64,000 nucleotides of DNA from Flavobacterium hydrophilum (GCF_003202405.1 NZ_QJHL01000002.1:682001-746000), one strand, 5' to 3'; positions 33,671 through 44,076 are shown, numbered from the stretch's first letter. The notes: generated by a model from the sequence alone, not told the origin. Made by a program: numbers and translations.

Positions 33671-35518
33671 CTATTTCAAAACACCCGCAGCATCCTGAAT
33701 TGTCGTTGCATGATAACCAGATTTAGCTTTATCAAATACTTGTTTGGCCCAAACTTTTCCTTCTGGAGTTTTGGCCATTTCTTTATAAAGCATCATGATA
33801 GAGCCGGTTCTACTGCTTCCAATTAGAAATTGTTCAATTGCAGGATTTGCGGCTTTATATTGATGGCGAATTGCCTGAACGAACCATTGGCGTTTAATGA
33901 TAAAATTTCCGCCTTTTGTAAAGTTGAATTCTTTATCAATGGCGCCCATTTCTTTAGCTGTAATATCAGCTGGAAGATGATCTATAAAATGCTGTTTTTC
34001 GGCAGTAGTCGTAATTTTTTTGCTTAAATCGGCAACCCCGGTTTCTCTCCAGCTTTTTTGAATTGCATCAATAGCATCAAATTCTGCTGAGCTAACAGGA
34101 AGAATATTTGATGGAATTCCTGGTTTGTAAATCCAGTTGTCTAATTGGATTTTATCGGCTAAGGCTTTGTCTCCTTTGATAAGATTTTCATTGATGTATT
34201 TTACGAAATCTTCTGTTGTAATAGATTTGAAAGCGTGAGAATCGAAATAGTTTTTGATAAACGGATCGAATTTCTCTCTTCCAACTGCATTTTCAATTAC
34301 TCTTAAAAATGCATATCCTTTTACATAAGGAATCATGCTGATTCCATCATCCGGATTTCTTCCTGTTAAGCTAACTTTTAATCTTGTATCCGGACTCGTA
34401 TCGCCATATTCAGCAACGTTATCAACTAATTCTTTGTTGGTGATAACGTTTTGCATCTCAAATTCTTTCTTTCCAAAGATTGCTTCTCCAATTCTATGCT
34501 CGACATAGGTGGTGAAACCTTCATTTAACCAAATATCATCCCAGGTTGCGTTGGTTACTAAATTTCCGCTCCAGCTGTGACCTAATTCGTGCGCCAGTAA
34601 ACTTGTTAATGAACGATCTCCCGCTATTACGCCAGGAGTTAAGAAAGTTAAGTTTGGATTTTCCATTCCGCCATAAGGGAAACTTGGAGGCAATACCAAA
34701 ACATCATAGCGGCCCCAGCGGTATGGTCCATACAATTTTTCGGCAGCAACAACCATTTTTCCAAGTTCAGCAAATTCATAAGCTGATTTTTTCAACATTG
34801 ATGGTTCTGCATATACTCCTGTTCTGTTGTCGATGGACTGAAATTCAATATCTCCAACTGCAATTGCCATTAAATAAGAAGGAATCGCTTTATCTTGTTT
34901 GAAAGTGTAAACTCCTGTATCGTTTTTCTTCTGCGGATTTACGGCGCTCATTACGGCCAATAAATCTTTAGGAACGGTAACTTTTGCATTGTAAGTAAAA
35001 CGAATTCCCGGTGAATCCTGACATGGAATCCAGGTACGGGACCAAACGCTTTCTCCCTGAGAAAATAAAAATGGTTTCTTTTTATCTGCAGTTTGTTCCG
35101 GTTTTAGCCATTGTAAAGCAATAGCGTCTTTTGTTGTGCTGTAATAAATATTTACTTTGGTTGTATTCGGTTCAATTGTAATATGAAGTGGTTTTCCGTG
35201 AAATTCAGTGGCTGTACCAAGTTCAAATTTGGTTTCTTTTTCGTCATCACCCAGAGTTACTTTTGTAATATTTAAAGTGTTTTCGTCAAAAATGATTTCG
35301 TTTCCTTTGCTAATGTTGTCAATTAACCAGGAAGCTTTTCCTGAAATAGTCTGTGTATCAAAATCAACTTTAACGTCAAGATCAAGATGTTTGACAACGG
35401 CAAGTTCTGGTTTAGAATAGCTGTGTTCATCGGTAACAACTGCTGGTTTTTCAGTTTGCTCTTTTTTCTGGCAGGCAATGGATGTCAGAAATAAAGTTAA
35501 AAGGATTAGCTTTTTCAT
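33671..35518 (-). CDS. M1-family metallo-aminopeptidase, lipoprotein
   Basis: This 615-residue peptidase has a lipoprotein signal (LFLTSIACQKK), an N-terminal beta-saddle domain, and the M1 catalytic domain with YGGMENPN and the zinc motif HELGH (H310) followed by NEGFTTYVE. The C-terminal helical domain matches leukotriene A4 hydrolase/aminopeptidase B relatives (LTA4H_C). It removes N-terminal residues from peptides in the periplasm or at the surface. The start at 35518 was chosen for the lipobox; a longer frame extends into the upstream spacer. Confidence 0.92.
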   Translation of the reverse strand: MKKLILLTLFLTSIACQKKEQTEKPAVVTDEHSYSKPELAVVKHLDLDVKVDFDTQTISGKASWLIDNISKGNEIIFDENTLNITKVTLGDDEKETKFELGTATEFHGKPLHITIEPNTTKVNIYYSTTKDAIALQWLKPEQTADKKKPFLFSQGESVWSRTWIPCQDSPGIRFTYNAKVTVPKDLLAVMSAVNPQKKNDTGVYTFKQDKAIPSYLMAIAVGDIEFQSIDNRTGVYAEPSMLKKSAYEFAELGKMVVAAEKLYGPYRWGRYDVLVLPPSFPYGGMENPNLTFLTPGVIAGDRSLTSLLAHELGHSWSGNLVTNATWDDIWLNEGFTTYVEHRIGEAIFGKKEFEMQNVITNKELVDNVAEYGDTSPDTRLKVSLTGRNPDDGISMIPYVKGYAFLRVIENAVGREKFDPFIKNYFDSHAFKSITTEDFVKYINENLIKGDKALADKIQLDNWIYKPGIPSNILPVSSAEFDAIDAIQKSWRETGVADLSKKITTTAEKQHFIDHLPADITAKEMGAIDKEFNFTKGGNFIIKRQWFVQAIRHQYKAANPAIEQFLIGSSRTGSIMMLYKEMAKTPEGKVWAKQVFDKAKSGYHATTIQDAAGVLK

Positions 35519-35556
35519 ATTGTGAAGAATTGAATTTTGAGGATGAAAATTAAACA

Positions 35557-35590
35557 AAAAATCCCGTTTTGAATAACAAAACGGGATTTA
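35557..35590 (-). terminator. Terminator after pyruvate dehydrogenase E2 gene
   Basis: AAATCCCGTTTTG and CAAAACGGGATTT form a perfect stem around AATAA with a T-rich exit on the minus strand. Confidence 0.88.
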
Positions 35591-35610
35591 AATATAAAAT
35601 TAACAAAGAA

Positions 35611-37239
35611 TTACGCCAGCATAGTAACCGGGCTTTCGATGTATTGTTTTAATGTTTGTAAGAACTGAGCACCAGTTGCACCATCAATTGTTCTGTGGTC
35701 GCAAGCCAATGATAACATCATGGTGTTTCCAACTACAATCTGACCATTTTTAACTACAGGTTTCTCAACAATTGCACCTACAGAAAGGATTGCAGAGTTT
35801 GGCTGGTTGATAATTGAATTGAATTCAGTAATACCAAACATTCCAAGATTAGATACTGTAAAAGTACTTCCTTCCATTTCCTGTGGTCCTAATTTTTTGT
35901 TTTTAGCTCTTCCGGCAAGATCTCTAACAGAAGCACCAATTTGAGATAAACTCATCGCATCTGTAAATTTCAATACAGGAACTACTAATCCGTCTTCAAC
36001 CGCTACAGCAACACCAATATTTACGTGGTGGTTGATGATGATAGCATCTTCTTTCCACTGAGAGTTGATTTTTGGGTGTTTTTTTAATGCTAAAGCACAA
36101 GCTTTAATTACCATATCGTTGAAAGATACTTTTGTATCAGGAACCGTATTGATTGTTGCTCTTGCACCCATTGCTTCGTCCATGCTTACTTCGATCACTA
36201 AGTTGTAGTGAGGAGCTGTAAATAATGATTCCGCAAGACGTTTTGCGATGATTTTACGCATTTGAGAATTTTTGATCTCTTCTGTGTAAACTTCTCCGGC
36301 AGGAACAAATACTTTTGGAGCGGCAGATTCTTGTGGTTTTGCATCAGAAGTTGCTTTGGCAGCAGGCTGTGCAGATGGAGTAAAGTTTTCGATATCGCTT
36401 TTTACGATACGCCCATTTTCTCCGGAACCCTTAACTTGTGATAATTGAATTCCTTTGTCAGAAGCAATTTTCTTAGCTAATGGGGAAGCGATAACTCTTC
36501 CATTCGAAGTTTCGGCAACAGCTTCTGGTGCTTTTTCAGCAGCAGGAGCAGCAGTTTTTGTTTCTTCGGCAGCAGGAGCGCTTGCAGTTGCAGTACCTCC
36601 GGCAGTAAAACCGTCAGCAATGCCTGAAATATCAGTTCCTGCAGGTCCAATGATTGCTAATAAACTGTCAACAGGAGCAGTGTTTCCTTCCTGAATTCCA
36701 ATGTATAATAATGTTCCGGCATTGAAAGACTCAAACTCCATAGTGGCTTTGTCTGTTTCAATTTCTGCTAAAATATCACCTTCAGAAACTGCATCACCTA
36801 CTTTTTTTAACCAGGTTGCTACAGTTCCTTCTGTCATTGTATCACTTAAACGAGGCATCGTTACAACAACAACACCTTTTGGTAATTCAGCTGCAGCTTT
36901 TGCAGGGGCAGCTTCCGTTTTTGCCTCAGCAGCCGGAGCAGCTTCAGCTTTTGGAGCAGCCGGAGCATCACCGCCAGCTAATAAAGCTGAAATGTCTTCT
37001 CCTTCGTTTCCAATAATTGCTAATAATGAATCAACTGGGGCAGTTTCTCCCGCTGGAATTCCAATATGTAAAAGAGTTCCTTCGTTAAAAGATTCGAACT
37101 CCATTGTTGCTTTGTCTGTTTCAATTTCAGCTAAGATATCTCCTTCGCTAACTTTGTCGCCTACTTTTTTTAACCAAGTCGCTACCGTTCCTTCCGTCAT
37201 AGTATCGCTCAAACGAGGCATTGTTACTTTAATCGCCAT
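35611..37239 (-). CDS. Pyruvate dehydrogenase E2, dihydrolipoamide acetyltransferase
   Basis: This 542-residue E2 transfers the acetyl group from lipoamide to CoA in the pyruvate dehydrogenase complex. Two tandem lipoyl domains have their modified Lys at K43 and K164, each in ETDKATMEFES; an Ala-rich linker separates them. A peripheral-subunit-binding domain follows (VIASPLAKKIASDKGIQL, ~257-292) and then the catalytic domain with the active-site DHRTIDG near the C-terminus. It lies 6 bases after the E1-alpha gene; E1-beta and E3 are not in the window. Confidence 0.96.
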   Translation of the reverse strand: MAIKVTMPRLSDTMTEGTVATWLKKVGDKVSEGDILAEIETDKATMEFESFNEGTLLHIGIPAGETAPVDSLLAIIGNEGEDISALLAGGDAPAAPKAEAAPAAEAKTEAAPAKAAAELPKGVVVVTMPRLSDTMTEGTVATWLKKVGDAVSEGDILAEIETDKATMEFESFNAGTLLYIGIQEGNTAPVDSLLAIIGPAGTDISGIADGFTAGGTATASAPAAEETKTAAPAAEKAPEAVAETSNGRVIASPLAKKIASDKGIQLSQVKGSGENGRIVKSDIENFTPSAQPAAKATSDAKPQESAAPKVFVPAGEVYTEEIKNSQMRKIIAKRLAESLFTAPHYNLVIEVSMDEAMGARATINTVPDTKVSFNDMVIKACALALKKHPKINSQWKEDAIIINHHVNIGVAVAVEDGLVVPVLKFTDAMSLSQIGASVRDLAGRAKNKKLGPQEMEGSTFTVSNLGMFGITEFNSIINQPNSAILSVGAIVEKPVVKNGQIVVGNTMMLSLACDHRTIDGATGAQFLQTLKQYIESPVTMLA

Positions 37240-37245
37240 AATATA

Positions 37246-38244
37246 TTATAGTTTATGAGGTGTAAATGGATAGTCTTCTTGTGCGTATACTACATCGTAT
37301 AATTGCTGTAAGTCTGGATATGGAGATTCTTCAGCGAATTTTACACATTCTTCAACTAAATCCTTAACTCTTTGGTCAATTACTTCAATTTCTTCTTCTG
37401 TAGCATATTTTTGATCCATAATTACATCAAGAACCTGAGTAATCGGGTCAATTTTTTTGTATTCTTCAATTTCTTCTTTAGAACGGTATAATTGCGCATC
37501 AGACATTGAGTGTCCTCTGTAGCGATACGTTTTCATTTCAAGGAAAGTTGGTCCGTCTCCGCGACGTGCTCTTTCTATCGCTTCAGTCATTGCTTCGGCA
37601 ACTTTCACAGGATTCATTCCGTCAACTGGTCCGCAAGGCATTTCGTATCCTAAACCAAGTTTCCAGATATCGGTATGGTTTGCAGTTCTTTCAACAGAAG
37701 TTCCCATTGCGTAACCGTTATTTTCAACGATAAATACAACTGGTAATTTCCATAGCATAGCCATGTTAAAAGCTTCGTGAAGAGAACCTTGTCTTGCAGC
37801 TCCATCACCAAAGTAGGTCATAGTTACACCACCTGTTTCAAAGTATTTGTCAGCAAAAGCTAATCCTGCTCCAACAGGAATTTGTCCACCAACGATTCCG
37901 TGACCTCCGTAAAAACGGTGCTCTTTAGAAAAAATGTGCATAGAGCCTCCCATACCTTTTGAAGTTCCTGTTGCTTTTCCTAAAAGCTCAGCCATAACAC
38001 GTCTAGGGTCAACTCCCATACCTATTGGCTGAACGTGATTTCTGTATGCAGTAATCATTTTGTCTTTAGTCAAATCCATTGCATGTAAAGCTCCTGCTAA
38101 TACTGCTTCCTGACCATTGTAGAGGTGAAGAAATCCTCTCACTTTTTGCTGGATGTATAATGCTGCAAGTTTGTCTTCAAACTTTCTCCAAAGCAGCATG
38201 TCTTCATACCACTTTAAGTAAACCTCTTTTGTAACTTCTTTCAT
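37246..38244 (-). CDS. pdhA: Pyruvate dehydrogenase E1 component, alpha subunit
   Basis: This 332-residue E1-alpha decarboxylates pyruvate with ThDP. The ThDP motif reads GDGAARQGSLHEAFNMAMLW...VENN, and the phosphorylation-loop-like region YRYRGHSMSDAQLYRSKEE is typical of Bacteroidota E1-alpha. The ATG at 38244 (MKEVTKEVYLKWYEDMLLWRKFE) is preferred to one 14 codons upstream by conservation. It is followed directly by E2, while E1-beta must be elsewhere, the usual arrangement in Flavobacteria. Confidence 0.96.
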   Translation of the reverse strand: MKEVTKEVYLKWYEDMLLWRKFEDKLAALYIQQKVRGFLHLYNGQEAVLAGALHAMDLTKDKMITAYRNHVQPIGMGVDPRRVMAELLGKATGTSKGMGGSMHIFSKEHRFYGGHGIVGGQIPVGAGLAFADKYFETGGVTMTYFGDGAARQGSLHEAFNMAMLWKLPVVFIVENNGYAMGTSVERTANHTDIWKLGLGYEMPCGPVDGMNPVKVAEAMTEAIERARRGDGPTFLEMKTYRYRGHSMSDAQLYRSKEEIEEYKKIDPITQVLDVIMDQKYATEEEIEVIDQRVKDLVEECVKFAEESPYPDLQQLYDVVYAQEDYPFTPHKL

Positions 38245-38302
38245 CTGAATTCTTTCTTTTGCTAAAGTTGTTTTTTGTGTTATCAATTGTTAACCTATAA
38301 CG

Positions 38303-38310
38303 CAAAAATA
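38303..38310 (-). promoter_or_regulatory. pdhA promoter -7 box
   Basis: The minus strand reads TATTTTTG (TAnnTTTG), ~60 bases upstream of pdhA; no matching TTG is placed at 17-23 bases. Confidence 0.5.
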
Positions 38311-38415
38311 GTTTCCTCCCACAAATTTGCGCCCCAAGGGTCGGGATGCAAAAATAAGACATTAGATTTAAGAACTAAAATTTAAAAGGTACTTTATTGG
38401 CTTTTTTTGTTTTTT

Positions 38416-38898
38416 TTATAAAAACTTTTTATCAAACATGAAAGGGAGTAAGTTTTTTAGGGAGGCAGATTGATAAATTACGCCAACTTCTCCCATAAAA
38501 TAGATTTCTATAGGGGTCTCTTGTTTAATTTCGTATTCTGCAATAGATTGTCGACAAGATCCACAAGGGGGAATTGGAGCTTGTGTTTGGTTGGTATCAG
38601 AAGCTGCAGTAATTGCTATTTTCAAAATTTTAGCCTCCGGATAAACGCTTCCTGCATGAAAAATAGCGACACGTTCTGCGCATAATCCTGATGGATAAGC
38701 AGCATTTTCCTGATTTGATCCTAGAATAATTTTTCCGTTATCTAATAATAATGCAGTGCCAACTCTAAATTTTGAGTAGGGAGCATACGCTTTTTTACGA
38801 ATAGCTATAGCCTCATTCATTAAGTTCTGAATGTCATCCGGTAATTCTTTTAAGGTGTCAAAAACGAGAAATGATGATGTTACGCTTATTTCTTTCAT
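38416..38898 (-). CDS. cdd: Cytidine deaminase
   Basis: This 160-residue zinc deaminase of the small homotetrameric CDA type converts cytidine or deoxycytidine to the uridine form. Zinc ligands and the proton shuttle are in CAERVA (Cys, Glu) and PCGSC (two Cys), and the substrate motif AYAPYSKFRVGTALLL and NQENAAYPSGL are typical. It lies downstream of porV on the minus strand, behind the porV terminator. Confidence 0.95.
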   Translation of the reverse strand: MKEISVTSSFLVFDTLKELPDDIQNLMNEAIAIRKKAYAPYSKFRVGTALLLDNGKIILGSNQENAAYPSGLCAERVAIFHAGSVYPEAKILKIAITAASDTNQTQAPIPPCGSCRQSIAEYEIKQETPIEIYFMGEVGVIYQSASLKNLLPFMFDKKFL

Positions 38899-38917
38899 TG
38901 TTTTTTATGGGAAAAAA

Positions 38918-38949
38918 AATCCAAATTTCTATTACTAGGAATTTGGATC
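38918..38949 (-). terminator. Terminator after porV
   Basis: On the minus strand ATCCAAATTCC pairs with GAAATTTGGAT and is followed by eight T residues. Confidence 0.85.
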
Positions 38950-38974
38950 TGTTATTTTTTATTTTTTTATTTGA

Positions 38975-40189
38975 TTAATACTCTTCGTATTTTTCACCAA
39001 AATTAAAGGTTAATGAGAAACGAAGAGTGTTTTCTAACGGATTTTTAACTTTTGATGCAGAGAATAAGTATGAAACATCCACTTTTACTACATTATATTT
39101 GAATCCGGCGCCTAATGAGAAAAATTGGACAGCACCTTTTTCAGGACTTTGGTGGTAATATCCCGCTCGCATCGAAAACGAATCCTGATAAGTATATTCT
39201 CCGGATAAACTATAGGTTATTTCTTTTAATTCTTCGCTGAAACCGTCTGGGGCATCACCAAAAGATTTGAAAATTCCGGGTACCCAGCCTATAGAATTGT
39301 ATTCGTTGTTGGCTTCCTGAATGCCATCACTTGCTCCTTCACCCGCATCAAGTGTGTCTCCATCACCATTTAAATCAGTTGCAGGAGTGGGTGTAGGAAT
39401 TTGCGGAGTAGGAACTAGTAGTTTTGTGAATTCAAGACCTACGGCTACTTTGTTATAGTCATCTAATATAAAATCAAAGCCAGCTCCAACTCTTAAATTG
39501 GCAGGAAGGAAATTAGATCCGGATCCGTCAGTTATGCCACTTAAGTCGTAATTAATTTTTGGTCCAAGATTCTGAAAGTTAAAGCCTGCTCTCCATCTTC
39601 CGTTAAAGTCTCTGTATGCAATTTCTTCAGACTGATAAAATCCCGCAACATCAAATGCAAATGATCTGGCTGCAGATAAACTTTGTCCTTCAGTTGTAAT
39701 TCCTAAATTCGAGCTGATAAATCTCGCTCCAACAGCCATAGAGAACATTTCGCTTAATTTCAATGAGTATGATCCGTCGATTGCATATTCTGAAGGTTTA
39801 ACAGTATTCGCGGGATCATTCGGATTATCTCTTAACTCAATATCACCAATACTAAAATAACGTACACTTCCGGCAAAAGCACTTCTTTCGTTGATTTTGT
39901 TGTAATAGGTTACCTGACTTAATGAAATGTCATTTACCAAATCAGTTAAATAAGGAGTGTAACTTACTGAGAAACCTTGCTTGTCGATAGAAAATGCATA
40001 TTTTGCAGGATTCCATTGTTGGGAGAATACATCTGCGGATGTTGCAACTCCCTGATCGCCAAGACCGGCAGCTCTTGCGTCAGCAGCAACTTGTAAAAAA
40101 GGAACTCCTGTAGTAATTGGTCTCTCTTGTGCTTTGGCAAACGATATAATAATAAAATAAAATAATAATAAAGGGGATATTTTTTTCAT
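38975..40189 (-). CDS. porV: Type IX secretion outer-membrane protein PorV
   Basis: This 404-residue outer-membrane beta-barrel (signal ending in FAKA-Q) is PorV/LptO, which carries type IX cargo from the translocon to the PorU sortase. The N-terminal GVPFLQVAADARAAGLGDQGVATSADVFSQQWNPAK is the PorV/PorQ signature and the C-terminus ends in the aromatic strand FSLTFNFGEKYEEY. A Pro/Asp-rich insertion (DLNGDGDTLDAGEG near residue 275) looks like a calcium loop. It lies 50 bases downstream of porU. Confidence 0.95.
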   Translation of the reverse strand: MKKISPLLLFYFIIISFAKAQERPITTGVPFLQVAADARAAGLGDQGVATSADVFSQQWNPAKYAFSIDKQGFSVSYTPYLTDLVNDISLSQVTYYNKINERSAFAGSVRYFSIGDIELRDNPNDPANTVKPSEYAIDGSYSLKLSEMFSMAVGARFISSNLGITTEGQSLSAARSFAFDVAGFYQSEEIAYRDFNGRWRAGFNFQNLGPKINYDLSGITDGSGSNFLPANLRVGAGFDFILDDYNKVAVGLEFTKLLVPTPQIPTPTPATDLNGDGDTLDAGEGASDGIQEANNEYNSIGWVPGIFKSFGDAPDGFSEELKEITYSLSGEYTYQDSFSMRAGYYHQSPEKGAVQFFSLGAGFKYNVVKVDVSYLFSASKVKNPLENTLRFSLTFNFGEKYEEY

Positions 40190-40229
40190 TTATATTAAGT
40201 AAAGGTGTTAGTTTTATGTATTAGTTGTG

Positions 40230-40237
40230 CAAATATA
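40230..40237 (-). promoter_or_regulatory. porV promoter -7 box
   Basis: The minus strand reads TATATTTG immediately after the porU stop codon, so porV may also be transcribed on its own, as expected for an abundant protein. Confidence 0.5.
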
Positions 40238-40239
40238 TA

Positions 40240-43200
40240 TTATAGAATAACAAGTTTTTCATACTTTTCTGCTTTTTTGTTTGTTAAATTGGATTTGACA
40301 GTGAGTTTGTAAATGTAAACTCCTTTGCCTATCCTGTCTCCAAAATCATCCTTGCCGTCCCATGTGATTTCTCTTGACAAAAAACCTTCAGTGGTAATGA
40401 TTTGGTTTTTTGACCAGACTACCTTTCCTGTTATCGTCATTACCTGTACCTGAACATCCAAAGGCTCGTAAGGTTTGTTGTGAGAAAACCAAAATTGGGT
40501 ATAAGAGGAAAAAGGATTTGGATAATTAAGAACGTGAGTCAATGTGAGCGATTCGTCGCCAACGACTATAAATTGTATTTCGCTTGTTACCGGATTATTG
40601 TAAACATCCCAGGCTGTGAAACTTATAGTATGCATGCCTGCACTTAAATTACGTAATGGAAAGCGCAAATTTCCATTAGTATAATCATCTAATTTTGTTT
40701 GATAATAATCATTTAAAATATAAGGATTGCTAACATCTCCATCTAAAATAGCAACAATATCATGCCCAATTCCACTTGCTGTATTGATTCCATTTTCGTC
40801 TTCAAGAAGCGCTAAAAGGAAAGGGGAGTTATTTGTAATTCCTCCAGACACAAAAGTTTCATCGTTCATATATAACTGAACTTTTGGACTAATATTGTCC
40901 TGAGGAGCATTTTCATTAATTCCTCCAATTTTTATGATGTCATTAAAGCCGGATTGATTTTCTAAAACCTCACTCTTTTTTGAATAAAAGCTTATTCTGC
41001 CATTATTAACAGGAATTCGAATGTCTCTTGGGACTACAAAGCTAAACTCGAACTGACCATTAGTTATAGAAGCATTTCCTCTAAAAATAGTTTCTCCCAG
41101 GGTTTTAAATTGTATTGCCGGGCTATAACCATCATTATTAAGTGTGCTATTTGTAATTAGTTTGTCAAAAATTGCAGTTGAAAGTTCACCGTTATAGTTG
41201 CTTAACAGGTTGTTGTTTTCATCGGTAATTTCTCCTGATATTTTAATTTTTGCTAAAGATTTAAAATCTTCAATTGTCCCTGAAACAGGTACGTCGTTTA
41301 CTTTTGTTAAATTAATTCGGGGTTTAGGAATGGCTAGCATTATAGCAGGATCACCTAAATAAAAAACAACATTACTGGATGAACTTGGATTTTCATTTTT
41401 TGAAATCCGAAGTGCTTCTGCAATAGTTGTATATTGATTAGATCCAAAAGACAACAGGTTTTTTGTTAGGTTATCATTGAAATTTTCTGCATTATACTGT
41501 CCGATTGAACGAATGGTTGTTAGCATTGCTATAGCTCCTCCTTTTGGATTCCAAAAAGTATATTCCCCAGCAGTAGGGTGGGTTGGGTCATCAAAGCGGG
41601 AAAACTCACAGGTTATGGTTATAAATAATGGATATCTGTATTGATTGTTTAAGTTTTCACCATCTGATTTTTCCCAAATTCTCTCGCTGGATAAGCCATC
41701 TTCTCCTCCGTGTCCTAAGTAATTAAAGACTAAAGCGCCTTTTTCGAAAGCATCGAAAAAATTTGTTCTTGCCTTTGGGTATCTTGAGCCGCCTGCTGAT
41801 GCTTCCTGAGTGTATGAGTCCAGAATAATTTTGTCAATATTTAAAAAAGGTTTCTCGGAAGCGATTTTGTCTGCTAAAGTATTTTGTCTTGATTGTAATG
41901 AGGCATCAGAAGCTTTGTCAGAATCATCGCTGATTAAAACGAAATTATTTCGCCAGTTCCCATAAGATTTAGTATTGTGATATTCCAAAACTTTATTGAC
42001 CATTTCTTCTCCCTGTGCATTGTCTGAAATCAACATTCTGCCTGTTGCAATATCAATTCCTCCAAAAAAAGAAATTACATTTCCTTCATTATCGTCCATT
42101 AATCCGTAGAAATCATCTGATGCAAAAGAAGATTCTCCGACAGTGTTACTATTTAAAGAATGATATATAGGTACAATATTAGTATTGTTGGAAGTGCGGT
42201 TTTTATAATCAAATGATGCATCGCCAAAGAGATTCAGGTATTTTACTCTCTTTTCAGGTGAAGAGGCGTTTTTGTATACATATCTGATGCAATTTCTGAT
42301 TGCTGCAATATCCTGCTTTCCTGAAGAAAATTCCTGGTATATATTTTCAAGAGGAACAACTTTTACATTTAAATTAGAATAAGTTCTATGAAAGTTGGCC
42401 AGTTTTTCAGCTTGAGAAAGCAAAACCTTCGGAGTGATAATCAAATAATCAATATCCTGAAAGTTGTTTTGAGCATTTTTAAAAAGAGTTCCTTTTAAAT
42501 TTTGATTTGTGATTTTTGATTGATTTTCTTTTAAAGGTGTGTAATAATCTGTTGGGTCAATTGCTATATACTTTCGAATTTCTCCCAAAGAAGCTTTAAA
42601 GTTTAAATTCTCCAAATTGCTATTTTCAATTTTCAATACATTATATAGGTCTGTAATATCCCAAATTTGAGAAATACCTGAAGCGTTCGAAATATTGTAA
42701 GAGGCAATGCCGGTTGTTGAACCTGCTAAATCATATTGAAATTGGAATTGTTTTCCGTAGCCAGTTAGTTTTCTTTTTGCCGTTAAATTAATGTAATCCA
42801 GATATCCTTTAGAGCCTGGTACTCCATTGTTGTTGTAGGTTAGTTTTATTTTTACGTTTTCTGCTCCAGTAAAACTGCTATTGCCTGGTAGGTTTCCTGT
42901 GTAAAACTTTGCGTCACCATTGAGGCTAATTTGACTAAAAAAAATATTTCCAATGTTTTGTCCGTTAGCAGAAACTGCAAACGAAGTATTTGTAAATGCT
43001 GCTGAAGCTGCAACAGTTTCTATTTTTATTGGAGTGGTAACATCCAGATTTGGGAAATTAAATTCGAACTCCTGTTCCTGATTAATTTCAAAAGATTCTC
43101 CCAGCCATTGACGCCCTGTATGAACAATGTTGATTAGGTCAGTTTCGTGAAATTGATGGTCGTCGAAAGTGGTTAATTCTAAAGTGCTGTTTCCGGCAGG

Positions 43201-44076
43201 CTGGTTTATGCTCGAAATTCTTTTTCCGTCGCTTCCCTGGGCAGTAATGTAATAGTAAGATCTCGTAGCATATAAGTTAATGTTGGTTTTGCTTTCAGTG
43301 TTCCAATTATTAATCCCTTCTGCGTAAAAAAGTATATAGTCTTCATTGTTGAAGCTGCCATCATTTTCGCCAATAACCTGAATTGCATTTTCGGTTAAAT
43401 CTTCCGGGTAATATATATTATTGGCTAAAGGGAGCATTCTGCCTCCGTTTCCGTAAATTTTTATTTTTCTCGGATCATTTTTATTCGTGTCAAAACCCAG
43501 ACTTTGTAAAAAAGATCTTGAAATTTTATAAACGCCTGATTTTTCCACATAAAAACGATACCAGTCTCCAGAGGATAAAACAGAATTTGAAATAATATTT
43601 GATTTTGAAGTTGAAGCTGAGCTATTGTTTGTTGAAGAGGTGCTGTTTATTGAATAAGAAAAAGATTTGATTCTTTTAAATGTGTTTCCTTCAGATACAA
43701 TTGGGGATAAAGAGATAAAGCCTTGTTTTTGATCTCTTGAAGTGGCTATTTGAAGTGTTTCGTTTGGTTGTTTTGGTATGTTTGTTAATGATAAATCACC
43801 TAAGTCTTTAGTAGAAACAGCTTCGTACACAATGTTGCTAATTTTAACTTCACTGCCTGTTGAGTAGTCCGAATAATTAGGGCTAAACAATAATGTTATG
43901 GTTTTTTTAGTAATATCATATCGGAAATTATCACCTGTAAAGTAAGGGATGCTCATTTTGAATTCACCAAAACTCATTTCTTTTTTGTTCTGCCAATCGA
44001 TTGTTAGGCTCCCGTTTTTCTGAGAAAACAAGAAAAATGGAGTTAAAAAAAGATATAAAAGTATGGCTTGTTTCAT
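40240..44076 (-). CDS. porU: Type IX secretion sortase PorU
   Basis: This 1278-residue secreted protein is the C25 (gingipain-like) sortase that removes type IX C-terminal signals. The catalytic pair is H789 in NYLGHGGEDG and C823 in ITCEFSRFDD. The N-terminal region carries a signal peptide (FLFLTPFFLFS) and beta domains; the C-terminus (LNYPNPFSSYTQFWFSHNKP ... GKGVYIYKLTV) is a type IX CTD-like beta-sandwich. It stands with porV on the minus strand and diverges from gldJ, the known porV-porU-gldJ order of Flavobacterium. Confidence 0.95.
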   Translation of the reverse strand: MKQAILLYLFLTPFFLFSQKNGSLTIDWQNKKEMSFGEFKMSIPYFTGDNFRYDITKKTITLLFSPNYSDYSTGSEVKISNIVYEAVSTKDLGDLSLTNIPKQPNETLQIATSRDQKQGFISLSPIVSEGNTFKRIKSFSYSINSTSSTNNSSASTSKSNIISNSVLSSGDWYRFYVEKSGVYKISRSFLQSLGFDTNKNDPRKIKIYGNGGRMLPLANNIYYPEDLTENAIQVIGENDGSFNNEDYILFYAEGINNWNTESKTNINLYATRSYYYITAQGSDGKRISSINQPAGNSTLELTTFDDHQFHETDLINIVHTGRQWLGESFEINQEQEFEFNFPNLDVTTPIKIETVAASAAFTNTSFAVSANGQNIGNIFFSQISLNGDAKFYTGNLPGNSSFTGAENVKIKLTYNNNGVPGSKGYLDYINLTAKRKLTGYGKQFQFQYDLAGSTTGIASYNISNASGISQIWDITDLYNVLKIENSNLENLNFKASLGEIRKYIAIDPTDYYTPLKENQSKITNQNLKGTLFKNAQNNFQDIDYLIITPKVLLSQAEKLANFHRTYSNLNVKVVPLENIYQEFSSGKQDIAAIRNCIRYVYKNASSPEKRVKYLNLFGDASFDYKNRTSNNTNIVPIYHSLNSNTVGESSFASDDFYGLMDDNEGNVISFFGGIDIATGRMLISDNAQGEEMVNKVLEYHNTKSYGNWRNNFVLISDDSDKASDASLQSRQNTLADKIASEKPFLNIDKIILDSYTQEASAGGSRYPKARTNFFDAFEKGALVFNYLGHGGEDGLSSERIWEKSDGENLNNQYRYPLFITITCEFSRFDDPTHPTAGEYTFWNPKGGAIAMLTTIRSIGQYNAENFNDNLTKNLLSFGSNQYTTIAEALRISKNENPSSSSNVVFYLGDPAIMLAIPKPRINLTKVNDVPVSGTIEDFKSLAKIKISGEITDENNNLLSNYNGELSTAIFDKLITNSTLNNDGYSPAIQFKTLGETIFRGNASITNGQFEFSFVVPRDIRIPVNNGRISFYSKKSEVLENQSGFNDIIKIGGINENAPQDNISPKVQLYMNDETFVSGGITNNSPFLLALLEDENGINTASGIGHDIVAILDGDVSNPYILNDYYQTKLDDYTNGNLRFPLRNLSAGMHTISFTAWDVYNNPVTSEIQFIVVGDESLTLTHVLNYPNPFSSYTQFWFSHNKPYEPLDVQVQVMTITGKVVWSKNQIITTEGFLSREITWDGKDDFGDRIGKGVYIYKLTVKSNLTNKKAEKYEKLVIL

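Noticed and set aside
36701..37258. Long plus-strand open frame opposite the E2 gene
   Set aside because: It mirrors the lipoyl domains and the Ala/Pro-rich linker; the E2 protein on the other strand is beyond doubt.
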